From Helianthus annuus (taxonomy: Eukaryota > Streptophyta > Magnoliopsida > Asterales > Asteraceae), in the NCBI RefSeq assembly GCF_002127325.2, contig NC_035444.2, forward strand, positions 40,165,379 through 40,229,378: 64,000 bases of DNA, written 5' to 3'. The translations under genes and the position numbers were made by a program. Below, in pieces: positions 1 through 10,978 of this stretch (position 1 is the stretch's first letter; each line of letters opens with the position of its first letter). The notes beneath the pieces are model-generated. The model was not told where the DNA came from and ran no database searches. It was given only the letters and a program-made list of their open reading frames with translations.

Positions 1-1
1 T

Positions 2-3000
2 GATGAGGATGATTATAGGGGTAATTATTGCGCTAATTGTCGTAACACACGCTCGGTTCAATATAATAACTCATATCAACCATCCAATTCATACAACCAT
101 TATGAGGAGCCCAGGTACGAGCCATCAACTTCATACACACCCTATGAAGACCAAAGGTATGAACCTCCTCCCTCATACTCATATTTTGATGAACCAAGGT
201 ATGAACCTTCATACTCATACTTTGAAGACTCAAGATATGAGCCCACACCTTCATACTCTTATTATGAGGAACCATGGCGTGAACAACCCACCTCATATGA
301 GTATTATGAAGAACAAAGTTTCGACCCTTATCCATCATATACTTACAATGAAGAACAATGGTGTGAACCATCTACTTCATATGAGTACTATGAGGAGCCA
401 ATGATCAAACAACCGGATTCAAGCCTTGAGGATCCAAATTCTTTTTCTCTCACCGAAGTTACCAATAGGATATTAGAACACATTAAAACTATCGAACGTT
501 ACATGAAAGAATCTCGCGCAAGGGAAGAGGAGTCCCGCGCAAGAGAAGAATTAAACTGTAATAATAACGTAGAGATAGTTGAAAATGTAAAAATGGAAGA
601 ACAAGAAAGTGAAAAACCGACACATGAGTTAAACAACGAAAAAGGTGAGTTCGATAACGTTAAATCACAAGAAGAGTCTAATTTTGAAGAAATTAATCTA
701 TTGTCACCTACTTTTGAAAATCATTGTTTAGTAACCCCTCATGCTAAGTTTTTAAAAGAGTTAAACACTAGTTCTAAAATCAAAGAAATGATAAGTGTTA
801 AGTTAACTAATGATCAAACCTCGCTAATAAAAGAAGATCCTTTTGAAATTAACATTACACCGGTTCCATGTTTCTTTCAAAACTCATTTATTAGTAATAT
901 CACCATTGATAAAGATCTTTGTGTTAACATAATGCCTAACTACATTTTTGAAAAATTAAGTATTAGTGACTTTACTCCACTTCAAATACCCATTTTTCTA
1001 TCCGATCGAAAAGTGATAAAATCAATCGGTGTAGTTGAAGATGTTTTGGTTCAAACAAATCAAATGGTAATCCCAACCGACTTTGTCATCCTTGATGACG
1101 CTCCTTTAGTCTTGGGAAAACCTTTTGTACAAACTCATAAAGCTTTGAAAAACCGGAAATTCAACAATCTACCTCTTCAGTTAGGGGCATTCAAAAGGAG
1201 CATAGATCTTGAGCGTTCAATGAAATATCCTTTTGGCAATAATGACCCCCTAATTGAAGATGAAGCTGAACCACCCGATACAACTAAAGAAGATGACCAC
1301 TTTGTTGAAGAAGAGATTGCCATAGAACAAAGCTTTAAGGTTCTTGATCTAGATGAGCCACAAAATAAGGTGTCTTCTAAAGACCCACCCATTGAGCTCA
1401 AAGAACTTCCTAAAGGTTTGGAATATGCTTTTCTAGACAAAGATGGTGGTTTACCTGTAATTATTTCTTCTAAATTAAGTAACTTAGAAAAAGAGAAATT
1501 AGTTAATCTTCTTAAAAAATACAAAAACGCGATCGCTTGGAAGCTTGTAGATATTAAAGGAATAAGTCCTTCCATGTGCACGCACAAAATTTTAATGAAT
1601 GATGACTACAAAACAGTAATTCAACCACAACGAAGAGTGAATCCTAATGTTCTAGAAGTGGTTAAAAATGAAGTCATCAAGCTACTTGACGCCGGACTAA
1701 TCTACCCTATCTCTGATAGTCCGTGGGTAAGTCCCGTCTAAGTAGTCCCAAAGAAAGGAGATATGACGGTAATAACTAATGAGAAAAATGAATTAATACC
1801 AACAAGAACCGTCACAGGATGGAGAGTTTGTATAGACTATAGACGATTAAATGAAGCAACAAGGAAAGACCACTTTCCTTTGCCTTTCATTGATCAAATG
1901 TTAGAACGACTATCCGGTCATAAATTTTATTGTTTCTTAGATGGTTTTTCAGGTTACTTTCAAATACCGATAGCACCAGAAGACCAAGAGAAAACAACTT
2001 TCACATGCCCCTACGGAACTTTCGCATATCGACGCATGCCATTCGGTCTATGTAATGCACCTGCAACTTTCCAGCGTTGTATGGTGGCCATTTTCCATGA
2101 TATGATAGAAAAGACAATGGAAGTCTTCATGGACGACTTTTCTATCTTTGGAGACTCATATGACCAATGCCTCGATAATCTTGAACGAATGCTATCCCGA
2201 TGTGAGGAAACTAACCTCGCCCTTAACTGGGAAAAATGCCATTTCATGGTAACAGAGGGAATAGTACTCGGTCACAAAATCTCAAGCGAAGGAATGGAGG
2301 TCGATCGAGCAAAAATAGAAACTATTTCTCGATTACCTCCACCATCCTCCGTAAGAGCAATCAGAAGTTTCTTAGGGCATGCCGGATTTTATAGAAGATT
2401 TATCAAAGACTTTTCGAAAATTTCAAGACCTCTAACAAAATTACTTGAAAAAGATGCACCTTTCATCTTTGACAAGGAATGAAATCAAGCATTTCTAACC
2501 CTCAAAGAAATGCTAGTCAATGCACCTATCATGATAGCGCCCGATTGGAAATTTCCTTTCGAAATCATGTGTGATGCAAGTGACTTTGCCGTTGGAGTAG
2601 TCTTGGGACAAAGAAAAGAAAAGCATTTCCACCCAATTTATTATGCTAGTAAAACGCTTAATGATGCACAAGAAAATTATACAACTACAGAAAAAGAATT
2701 ACTAGCAGTGGTATTTGCTTTTGATAAATTCCGTTCTTACCTTGTTCTTTCTAAAACTGTAGTCTATACAGACCATGCAGCTATCAAGTACCTCTTCAAG
2801 AAACAAGAAGCAAAACCCCGTTTGATCAGATGGATTCTACTCCTCCAAGAATTCGACATCGAAATCAAGGACAAAAGAGGAGCAGAAAACACTGCTGCAG
2901 ATCATCTCTCACGCCTAGAAGACCCAGCTTTGGAAGCGACCAGGGACGAGCAAATCAACGAAAAATTTCCCACAGAGTCCTTGGAAATGATGGAGAGTAG

Positions 3001-4291
3001 ACAAGAGCCATGTTATGCCGACTATGCTAATTATCTAGCTAGCGGTATAGTCACCAAAGGATGGCCGCATCATCAAAGAAAAAAATTCTTTGCTGATGTA
3101 AAGCATTACTTTTGGGAAGACCCTTATCTTTTCAAAATGTGTGCCGACCAGCTCATCCGAAGGTGTGTTCATGGTAACGAAGCACGAAGAATTCTCCGTC
3201 ACTGTCATGAAGGTCCATACGGAGGACATCATGGTGCCGCGAGTACCGCACGAAAGGTATTTGATTCAGGGTTTTATTGGCCAACCATTTACAAGGACGC
3301 ACAAAACCTTGTAAAGACATGTGATGCCTGCCAAAGATCAGGTAATATTTCTTCCAAAAACGAAATGCCTCAAAATGGCATTCTCGTTTGTGAAATCTTT
3401 GATGTGTGGGGACTCGATTTCATGCGACCTTTCCCACCGTCAAAAGGAAACAAATATATACTTGTGGCAGTCGATTATTTGTCTAAATGGGCGGAGGCCG
3501 AAGCTCTTCCAACAAATGATGGAAGAGTAGTGGTAAAATTTCTGAAAAAATTATTTTCTCGTTTCGGAACACCAAAAGCTTTGATAAGTGATAGGGGCAC
3601 CCATTTTTGCAATCATCAACTCGAAAAAATATTAACAAGGTATGGGGTCTATCACCGGGTCTCGACAGCGTATCACCCTCAAACAAATGGGCAAGCCGAA
3701 GTGACTAATCGAGGTTTAAAACGAATACTTGAAAAAACTGTAGGACTAAATAAAAAGGAATGGGCCGACAAATTAGACGATGCTTTATGGGCCTTTCGAA
3801 CTGCTTATAAAACCACTATAGGCACGACCCCATATAAGCTCGTCTATAGAAAAAGTTGTCACTTGCCAGTAGAAATAGCTCACAGAGCCTACTGGGCAAT
3901 AAAAAATGTAAACTTAGACTTAGAGACTGCCGGTAAGAATCGATTTTGTCAAATGAATGAATTAGACGAATTAAGGAACTATGCATATTCTAACTCCGAA
4001 ATTTATAAAGAAAGAATGAAAAATTTACATGATAAATATATTAAGTCTAATGAATTTCGGGTAGGAGATCAAGTTCTGTTGTTTAATTTACGACTTCGAT
4101 TATTTCCTGGTAAACTAAAATCTAGGTGGTCAGGACCTTTTTCCGTCACCCATGTTTTTCCTCACGGTGCAGTAGAAATTAAAGCTCGAAATGGGATACC
4201 ATTTAAAGTCAATGGCCAACGGCTAAAACTCTACCGAGGATCCATTGAGGATGAGGAAGAGGAAATCTCGCTTCAAACGGTTAACGAATAA
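2..4291 (+). pseudogene. Athila gag-pol polyprotein, partial at 5' end, two in-frame stops
   Basis: One reading frame is open from base 2 to 4291 except for TAA at 1739-1741 and TGA at 2480-2482. The first part is a Tyr/Pro/Glu-rich repeat tract and a charged linker. A degraded retropepsin-like segment follows around 930-1160. RT spans about 1800-2480, with FMDD at 2126-2137 and the upstream catalytic Asp in FLDGFSG. RNase H spans about 2550-2930. Integrase has its His/Cys zinc motif at about 3200-3345 and its DDE residues in [16 protein letters not shown] and GQAEVTNR. The C-terminal integrase region is present to 4291. Both stops are one transition away from sense codons typical of the family at those sites. 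The product would be a nucleic-acid-copying and integrating polyprotein in virus-like particles, but this copy cannot make it whole. Confidence 0.93.
83..400 (+). repeat. Tyrosine-rich coding repeat in the Athila gag C-terminal region
   Basis: In the gag-pol frame, an imperfect unit of roughly 11-18 residues built on SYSYYEEPRYEP recurs about seven times. It is dominated by Tyr, Glu, Pro and Ser. At DNA level it is a tandem repeat rich in TCATACTCATA and TATGA. It lies between the upstream gag and the protease remnant. Low-complexity Tyr-rich tracts can promote protein self-association, but a role in particle assembly here is inference. Confidence 0.75.
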
Positions 4292-4410
4292 ACTCAACAT
4301 CATATCCGACATGTTACGAACAGGCAAGTGTACATAAAAAACCGGTAAGTCTTCTGACCATTTTTGGAAAAAGGGGCATGCACACGAGCACAAAAAAAAA
4401 ATTTGCTCGG

Positions 4411-4445
4411 CACGAGGCCGTGTCCGCTGGACACGGGGCCGTGTC
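4411..4445. repeat. ACACG-N4-CGTGT palindromic motif cluster, site A
   Basis: Two near-palindromic copies of the motif CACGGGGCCGTGTC stand head to tail, separated by a short CGCTGG linker, just downstream of the pol stop. The same motif recurs at 4957-4994, 6531-6719 and 15077-15299, always in Athila non-coding DNA. The arms ACACG and CGTGT are conserved. The centre varies among GGGC, CCCC, GGGG and AGGC. Confidence 0.85.
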
Positions 4446-4581
4446 GAGACGACTGTCGGGATAAAACCCTCTTTTCATAACAGTTACCTCATTCTACACG
4501 CCCCGTTTTGCCGAAAACGCTCTGGTTCCAGGCGATTTTCCGCAGATTTTCGACGTCACTACCACGTTTAACAACATCAAG

Positions 4582-5061
4582 GTATGATTCTATTATCTTT
4601 AGTAGTTAGATTAGTTACTTGCATGTAGTTAAAACATCAAAAATTTGGGAAAAATCTAGGGTTCTTCGTGTTCATCCGGATCGAACTTCAAATTTTTGAT
4701 GCAATCTGTTAGTAGTAGTTTAGATTAGTGTAGTAGGAAGTAAATAAACATGTATTGTTGATAGATTCGTTCGATTTCCTACTGAAACCCCAAACCCTTG
4801 TTTTTGAACCGAAAAAGACGAAATTGGAAGGGTAAACGGTTTGTTTTGGGAAAAACGACACTTAGGGTTTCATTTTCGGGGGAAACTGCAACTACTTGGC
4901 TAAAAATTTTCAGGTTTTCGGAACCGGGATGAAAAATGAAGTTTTTAGGTTACCTGGACACGGGGCCGTGTCCGCTGAGCACAGGGCCGTGTCCAGCCCA
5001 CTGTTTGCAGTTTCTTTAAAAATTTCTTTGTTTCGTACTAACTTTTGGTGTATTCTTTCAG
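4582..5061 (+). other. Candidate intron upstream of the Athila env-like ORF
   Basis: A plant-like donor, CAAG followed by GTATGATT, lies at 4578-4589. A pyrimidine-rich acceptor, TATTCTTTCAG, ends at 5061, exactly one base before the ATG of the env-like ORF. The stretch is AT-rich with many stops in all frames. Removing it would place the ORF start directly behind a short leader exon. Env-like ORFs of Athila and other plant Ty3/gypsy elements have been proposed to come from spliced subgenomic RNA. Here the splice sites are seen but splicing is inferred. Confidence 0.6.
4957..4994. repeat. ACACG-N4-CGTGT palindromic motif cluster, site B
   Basis: Two copies of the near-palindrome, one with an A for G change (CACAGGGCCGTG), lie inside the candidate intron about 70 bases before its acceptor. 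The linker CGCTGAG resembles that of site A. Confidence 0.8.
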
Positions 5062-6210
5062 ATGTCAAAGTTCACGAGGTTCAATGCAAGCGAACTCGAT
5101 GCTAGGGCGAGATATGAGATACTCCAAACAAGACCCGAGGAGTACCCTAGGCGAGCATGTACGGACTTGTTAACCATGGTGAACCAGCTAGACCGATTCA
5201 ACAACATCGTGACAGGGCCACTAGCAGTTGCATTGAACACTCGGCTTCGGTCGGTGCATCAATGCACAATGGAGTTTTACAGTACTTTCGCTTTCAATTC
5301 GAGGTGTGACCCGTTTGACAATGAAGGGGTCGCATTTCGGTGTGGCGGGACAAAGTACTCGATCTCCATGGCACAGTTTGGAGCTATAATAGGACTATAC
5401 GGTGAAGAGGAATCGGGAAATGAGGAAAACACTGGGGGATTACGAGACTTGGATGAGACCGAACGTCAAGCCGCATGGGCTCAAATTGGTGAAGGAATCT
5501 ACAACCCTAGCAGCACCAAGAGTACCAAACTGAGGGACCCGCTATACCGCTACATTCACAGGCTCCTCACCTACTCGCTGAACCAGCGTCACGACAGTAG
5601 TGGCGTTGTGGGGTTGAAAGATTTGGTTGTCCTTCACTGCATCCACAACCGGAAGCCTCTCGATGTTCCATATCTCCTGTTGCGAAACATGCATCTCAAT
5701 CGCCTTGCTCGCGCTCCAACACCTATCTTCTTTGGGGGATGGGTGTACCGTCTTTTCAAGCACTTCACGAACATTCCAAGGTCCTTTGAAAGAAGTCCGT
5801 GGTCGGGACGAGTTGACTACCACATTTGCCGAGCCATGAACTTGCTTTATGAGGCGGAAGACGGGACGGTGAGCTTCCAAAGAACACAAGGCTATGCATG
5901 GAACCCACAGGAGGCCCTAGTTCTTCATGCACCACCTCCCCAATACCAGTACCAACCCCATGGCGATCCGGGTCAATCCTCCTCACAAGGAGGCGGTTTT
6001 CCTAACTTTCAAAGTTTACATGATCTTTTGCAGGAAAACCTCATGTGTACCAGGAACACCTACAATCTCGCCAACAACACATACCACCGGGTCGGAGCTA
6101 TTGAGCGCAACATCAACGATATACAAGATGATATCGGTAGCATCCGGGAGTATATGGCGGGGCATGGGGGTGGAGGTGGAGGTGAGGATAGCGATGAAGA
6201 CATGGAGTAG
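5062..6210 (+). CDS. Athila env-like protein (ATHILA ORF-1 family), 382 aa, intact ORF
   Basis: The ORF is uninterrupted from ATG to TAG. Residues about 30-280 match the ATHILA ORF-1 type. They include a segment with TMEFYSTFAFNS followed by a GVAFRCGG/ISMAQFGAIIGLY pattern, which is the hallmark of this family. The C-terminus is Pro/Gln-rich, then carries a Gly run and an acidic tail (GGGGGGEDSDEDME). No signal peptide or clear transmembrane helix is visible, so an envelope role is doubtful for this copy. The name reflects its position after pol. The start was chosen because the ATG directly follows a splice-acceptor-like site. It is notable that this ORF is open while the upstream pol carries two stops. 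Confidence 0.88.
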   Translation: MSKFTRFNASELDARARYEILQTRPEEYPRRACTDLLTMVNQLDRFNNIVTGPLAVALNTRLRSVHQCTMEFYSTFAFNSRCDPFDNEGVAFRCGGTKYSISMAQFGAIIGLYGEEESGNEENTGGLRDLDETERQAAWAQIGEGIYNPSSTKSTKLRDPLYRYIHRLLTYSLNQRHDSSGVVGLKDLVVLHCIHNRKPLDVPYLLLRNMHLNRLARAPTPIFFGGWVYRLFKHFTNIPRSFERSPWSGRVDYHICRAMNLLYEAEDGTVSFQRTQGYAWNPQEALVLHAPPPQYQYQPHGDPGQSSSQGGGFPNFQSLHDLLQENLMCTRNTYNLANNTYHRVGAIERNINDIQDDIGSIREYMAGHGGGGGGEDSDEDME

Positions 6211-6767
6211 GAGATTTGAAGGAACAAGGAGCGGGTTGATGGTGAGCCCACGGGTTTAAGTACCCTTTTCTCTATCGAACAATTTATGGCCTGCGTGCCA
6301 AATGTTGAACAATTTACTTTCCTTTACTACTTCTCATTTCCGTTTTATTTTTCTTTATGCTTGGAGACAATTAACTGTGGTAATGTAGGATGTTTTATGT
6401 TTGCTTGGTGTGGTATTGAGTGATGAAACAGGTACAAATCAAGGGTTGGAGTGCTAAACCTTAGCACTTACAGGCCCAAAATGGAGAAACCGGGAGACGA
6501 AACCTGTTTTTCATGCTCACAGACTGTCCACACGGGGACGTTCCAGCCGACACGCCCCCGTGTTCATCTCCCAGACCTGCTGTTTGGTTACTGGCCTGCA
6601 ATTATTTGCCAGACACGGGGCCGTGTCTAACCAACACGCCCCCGTGTTCACCTTCTGTAAGTTTTCGTTACTGGCAGTTCACCACGGGGTCGTGTCCAGC
6701 GGACACGAGGCCGTGTCCAGACTGCCAGTAACATAAATCTTTGCTTTTTAACACCTCATTACACATC
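6211..6767 (+). other. Athila non-coding region after the env-like ORF
   Basis: No coding potential was found. The segment runs from the env-like stop to the copia insertion point and contains palindromic motif cluster C. Its continuation resumes at 13491 after the inserted element. Confidence 0.7.
6531..6719. repeat. ACACG-N4-CGTGT palindromic motif cluster, site C
   Basis: Six copies of the near-palindrome occur in about 190 bases, with alternating centres (GGGC-type and CCCC-type). Where centres are complementary, neighbouring copies can pair with each other as well as fold on themselves. They are separated by TTCCAGCC, CTAACC, CCAGCGG and longer spacers. No ORF uses this DNA. Confidence 0.82.
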
Positions 6768-6772
6768 CAATC

Positions 6773-7250
6773 TGTTGGTGCACTTACGTCTGCTGACTAC
6801 GTCTTTCATTGAGTCTTGAAGTTGAACAGATCAAACATGGCACGGAAACCTAGAAATAGTGATTTGTATAGGTTCGTTTATGTATACATAGCCTAGGTTC
6901 GCTCATGTGTCATATTTTAGGATAGGTTCGCTCATTAGGCAATGTTTGGATCGCTTATGTGGTTTCAAGCAGGATCGCTTAGATGGACAAGGCCATATAA
7001 GCGAACCCATCTATGCTATATATAGGGGTGTATTATGAGCGAACTGAGTAAGTCAAAAACACATAGTTGAAGGTGTTTATTCCGGTATGCTGCCGAAGTG
7101 CTGTCAAATCTTGTAATCGAGTTCAATATCAATAAAACAGCAAGTTTAAAGTGAATACAGCTTCAATAGCACCGAATTATTAGTTTCCGCCTCTTAATTC
7201 GGATACGAACTTCTCTGAACGACTCAAACAGGGCCGAGAACGATCCTACA
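6773..7250 (+). repeat. 5' LTR of the gag-only copia element
   Basis: The LTR begins TGTTGGTGCAC and ends GATCCTACA (TG...CA). A TATA box, TATATATA, is at 7017-7024 and an AATAAA signal at 7131-7136, which suggests that R starts near 7045. U3 holds several copies of the GGTTCGCT motif that is dense in the leader, some inverted. Confidence 0.95.
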
Positions 7251-7252
7251 AT

Positions 7253-7264
7253 TGGTATCAGAGC
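7253..7264 (+). other. Primer-binding site, initiator tRNA-Met type
   Basis: TGGTATCAGAGC starts two bases after the 5' LTR and matches the 3' end complement of plant initiator tRNA-Met, the usual primer of copia elements. Confidence 0.9.
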
Positions 7265-7445
7265 TCAGGAGGAGGAGTTCTTGCCATTTTAGCTGCATTT
7301 CTTCTAATTTTCTACTCTTTCTTCAAGTTTTTCAAAATTTTCACGGTAAAACAAGCTCAAAATCACACAGTGCACTCGGAATCATGAATTAACAAACCCT
7401 TGAAGTTTTCAGAACTAAAATCGATCTAGAGAGTTGATTTTTAGG

Positions 7446-7845
7446 GGGTTCGCTTATACGGTCTCGCACAAAAAGTGACGTCATCAATCAGGTCCGCTTC
7501 AAAATACCTATCTGGTTCGCTTCAAGGAACATTTTTGGGTTAGGTTCGCTCGAAAATTCAGCTTGGTCCGCTTTTAGTGACAGCATCTGGTTCGCTCATT
7601 TGTCAATCAACTGGTCCGCTTATCCGGTAAATTGATCGGTTCGCTCGAAAGACAGTTCGCTCGAATGGTTTAGTTGTTTGGTTCGCTTTTCTGGTCCAAT
7701 CAAGAGATCCGCTCGGCCGGTTTGTTCAGTTGGTCCGCTTATTCGTACAATTCATTGATCCGCTCATTGTCTATTTCACCTGGTTCGCTTATTTATTCAA
7801 ACAGTTGGTCCGCACATAAAGACACTGTATTGGTTCACTTTTGGG
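7446..7845 (+). repeat. Leader array of the GGTTCGCT / GGTCCGCT motif
   Basis: About sixteen copies of an 8-9 bp motif, GG(T/A)(T/C)CGCT(T/C), occur in roughly 400 bases with an average spacing near 24 bases. Intervening sequences are unrelated. The array lies between the primer-binding site and the gag ATG, the usual place of packaging and dimerisation signals. Both LTRs carry further copies (GGTTCGCTCA, GGATCGCTTA) and the inverse AAGCGAACC. Function is unknown. Confidence 0.85.
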
Positions 7846-7918
7846 AACAGTTATAGTATCGCACTTGTGTCAGTTTTGCTTTTGTAAACGAAGTGTTAAA
7901 ATTTGATAGTTGTGAACA

Positions 7919-10900
7919 ATGGATACTGAATTTTATAACGCTTTTGCTACTCCAACCTCGATTACTCAAAGTGCTTTGATCGACAATGAAACCGGAACAT
8001 CTCAAAGACCACCTAAACTCATGGATATTGATGATTATAACGTGTGGTCGGAACGGTTCGGAAATTAGGTTGAAGCTTATCATCTAGATGCTTGGGAACA
8101 CACTGAAGAGCCATATGTTAAACCCACAAAGAACGATATTGTGAATGGTACTCCGCTAACACTTAGAGAGATGAGTACTGCAGATAAAAACAAATATCGA
8201 GATGAGAAATTGATGGTGAGTCTACTTCAGCAAGCGATAAAAGAAGATATTTTGATATTGCTTCAACATGACGGAACTGCGTATTCTATGTGGACAGAAT
8301 TGGAAGCAAAGTTTACGGGAAGTGATGATATGTTAAAGAACAAAATATCTCTCATGAAAAAGGAATTTGATTTGTTTCGGGGATTGAAAAATGAAAACAC
8401 CAAGCAAATTATTGATAGATATTGTAACTTGGTTAGAAATATGACGAAACTTGGTGTTAAGAAAGATACTGATGAATTAATTGAAAAACTTGCAGATGCA
8501 CTTCCATATGAAACATGGGGAACATTTTTGATGATGCTGAGGTCCAACAAAGCAGAATATAAAAAGATGACATTAGGAGACTTCATAAAGCATCTGGAAG
8601 CTCAAGAGATGGAGCAGAGAAAGATCGCTAGGATGAAAAACTACGATGGAGAACAGGATATCAGTCTGTACTACAAGCATGGTGCTACTGATTCAACAAA
8701 GTATTCTCCTAAGATCGAAACTGCTTACAGTGTTAAAGATTCTTCTGAGAAGACAGCATCTCAAGGATCAAGCAACAGCACAAGATTTTCATCTTTTGAT
8801 CCTAACATCTCTGTAACAAAGAATGGTAGAAAACTTCAGTGTAACATTGTGTTAAGCCTTGAAAATGATCAAGCCTACACTGAAGAGATTGCTAAAAATC
8901 AAATGTCTTTGTTAGGGATGATTTTAGAGTCTTATAGTTGCTTTGTTGCAGGAAAGATCGGAAATCCAATGCTCACGAAAGAGGATTACGATCAAATTGA
9001 TGCAGAAGAGGAAGAGAGATTGAAGGAAGAAGCGAAAGCTGAGAAAAGAAGAAGAGCTGAGTTTTTACAACCGAGCAGAAATGTCAAAGAAGTTCCAGAA
9101 TATGAAGTGAAGATTGATGCAGAACGAGTTGAAGTTTCTGAAAAGTGCTTAAATTGTGATTCGCTGATTAAGCAAAACAATGAGCTACTGCACACTATTC
9201 ATAAGTTGAAAGAATCGTATGATACTATGAACAGAGAAATCAACAAATATACAGATTCTGATGGTGAACAAGCTAAAGCTATGAATACATTGAAGATAGC
9301 TTATCTGAGGCAGCTTGATACGGCAAACTTTAACATAAAGAAATGTGCAGATCTCGAGCTTGAGTTGGCAACACAAAAGATAGAAACTGAGAAAATTAAG
9401 AAATTATTAGATAGTTACTCATGTTCTACTTTTGTGGTTGACAGGATTTATCCGGTGATGAAAGATTTAAAGACGTTCAAAGAAGAGGAGATATCGGATG
9501 AAGAAAAGTGTGTGACAAATGTTGAAGAAAAGTTGAAAGCTTCTGGTAAGAAACCGAGTGTATCCTACAATAGATGTCCGCCCCCGGTCGAAATTGGATA
9601 TTCACCTCGAAATCCAAATTCAGAAAGAGTCAATAAAGCGATCAATTTGAAATGGGAGTCTGGGTCGTCGGATAACTTACCAGATAGTATTGATGTCACA
9701 TATACGTCATCAGACACTGATCATGAGTCAAAGTTGATAAAAAGTATGGTTGATCAGGTGTTAGACACAGATGACAATGAGGAATCAAAACCGAAGTCAA
9801 AACCCGAGTCAAAGTCTGGGTCCAGTGTGTCAAAGCCAACAGTCAAAAAGGACAAACGGGTTTATGATAAAGAGTTTTTACTTTTGAAATCTAATTTGAA
9901 TGATGAACCATTCAAATTGGTATATACTTTGAAAGGTTCTAACAAATTATATTCAGATGAAAGTTTTCCAATAAGAAGTGTCAGACTTGAAATGATTCAA
10001 AAGGTTTTCAAAATAACAGAAATTAATATTTCTGAAATAAAAGATTTAAATCTTAATGGAAAACCTAAACAGTACACTTCAAGAGATCAACAGAGAATCA
10101 ACAAGAAAATGGGTTACAATTGTGGTTATGGTTTCCAAAAGAAACCAAACCATAATCGTAATTACAAAAAGAAAGGTCTTGGTTTTGTTCCACAGAAAAA
10201 CTATAAAAATGAAAAAATTTATAAACCAAAAACAATGTTTGTTGCAGGAAAAACAACAGAAGCTGAAAAAGAAAAATCTTTCAGGAATCAGACGAATCAA
10301 GAATTCCTTGCTAAGAAGCAAGAGGACATGAAGAAGAAGGAAGATCCGAAGAAGGTTGAAAAGAGATCTTGTTTTCAGTGTAAAGTTGTGGGTCATGTTG
10401 CGAAAGATTGTCCAAAAACATTTCGACCAAAACAAGAAGTCTCAAGAAAAATGAAAGAAAAAGTTGTTGAGAAGACTGAACTGTCAACCCGGAAGTTCAC
10501 AGGCTTTGAGAATTCAACTTATGAAAAAGGAGAATCTTCAAAGAGTGCTTCCAAAAGAATAGACAATGCCACAAATCAGAAATTGGTTGTAAAAGATTCA
10601 GGTAAAAACTCTGGTGATGATTCTGATTCCATAAAATCAGAGGATCCACGTGTTGAGAAAAAGGTTGTAAAGAAAGTTCCGAAAGTGGACGGTGTAAATT
10701 TTCTGCCATTGAATGCTAAAAATTACAAATCTAAAATTGGAAAAGTTGAAATTTCAAATCAATTTTATTCTGACAAGAAGAAAATTGATGTTGAAAAAAC
10801 TTTCAACAGAAATGTAAAACGCATTTTTGGAAAAATGGTCAGTGGTAAGGCCCAAAGCATTAAGGATTTTTATGCTTCCAAAGGATGGGTTTACAAGTCG

Positions 10901-10978
10901 GTTGAAAGGAACAATGAAAACAATGAGGTTACACCCAAGGAAGGTCAGGCTTGGGTGGATATATTTTTTCAAGAATAA
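7919..10978 (+). pseudogene. Copia-type Gag with CCHC zinc knuckle, one early in-frame stop
   Basis: The frame opens at the ATG at 7919 and closes at 10976-10978, giving 1019 codons, with a single TAG at 8066-8068 (codon 50). The N-terminal third matches the UBN2-like Gag fold of plant copia elements (YSMWTELEAKF, MKKEFDLFRG, TLGDFIKHLEAQE). A coiled-coil, Lys/Glu-rich middle follows. The zinc knuckle CFQCKVVGHVAKDC is near 10371-10412. The C-terminal Lys-rich tail ends ...DIFFQE. At over 1000 residues it is long for a copia Gag. A nucleocapsid role in particles is known for the family. The protein would be truncated at codon 50 unless the stop is read through or a downstream ATG is used. Confidence 0.9.

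Noticed and set aside
3..404. 133-codon His/Met-rich open frame
   Set aside because: It is a shadow of the Tyr-rich repeat in the gag-pol frame one base over; the repeat creates a parallel open frame.
1177..1587. 136-codon minus-strand frame in Athila
   Set aside because: It lies opposite the gag-pol frame and has no recognisable motif or start context.
7446..7845. CRISPR-like array
   Set aside because: The motif is only 8-9 bases, spacing is irregular, there is no longer repeat, and the DNA is a plant retroelement leader.
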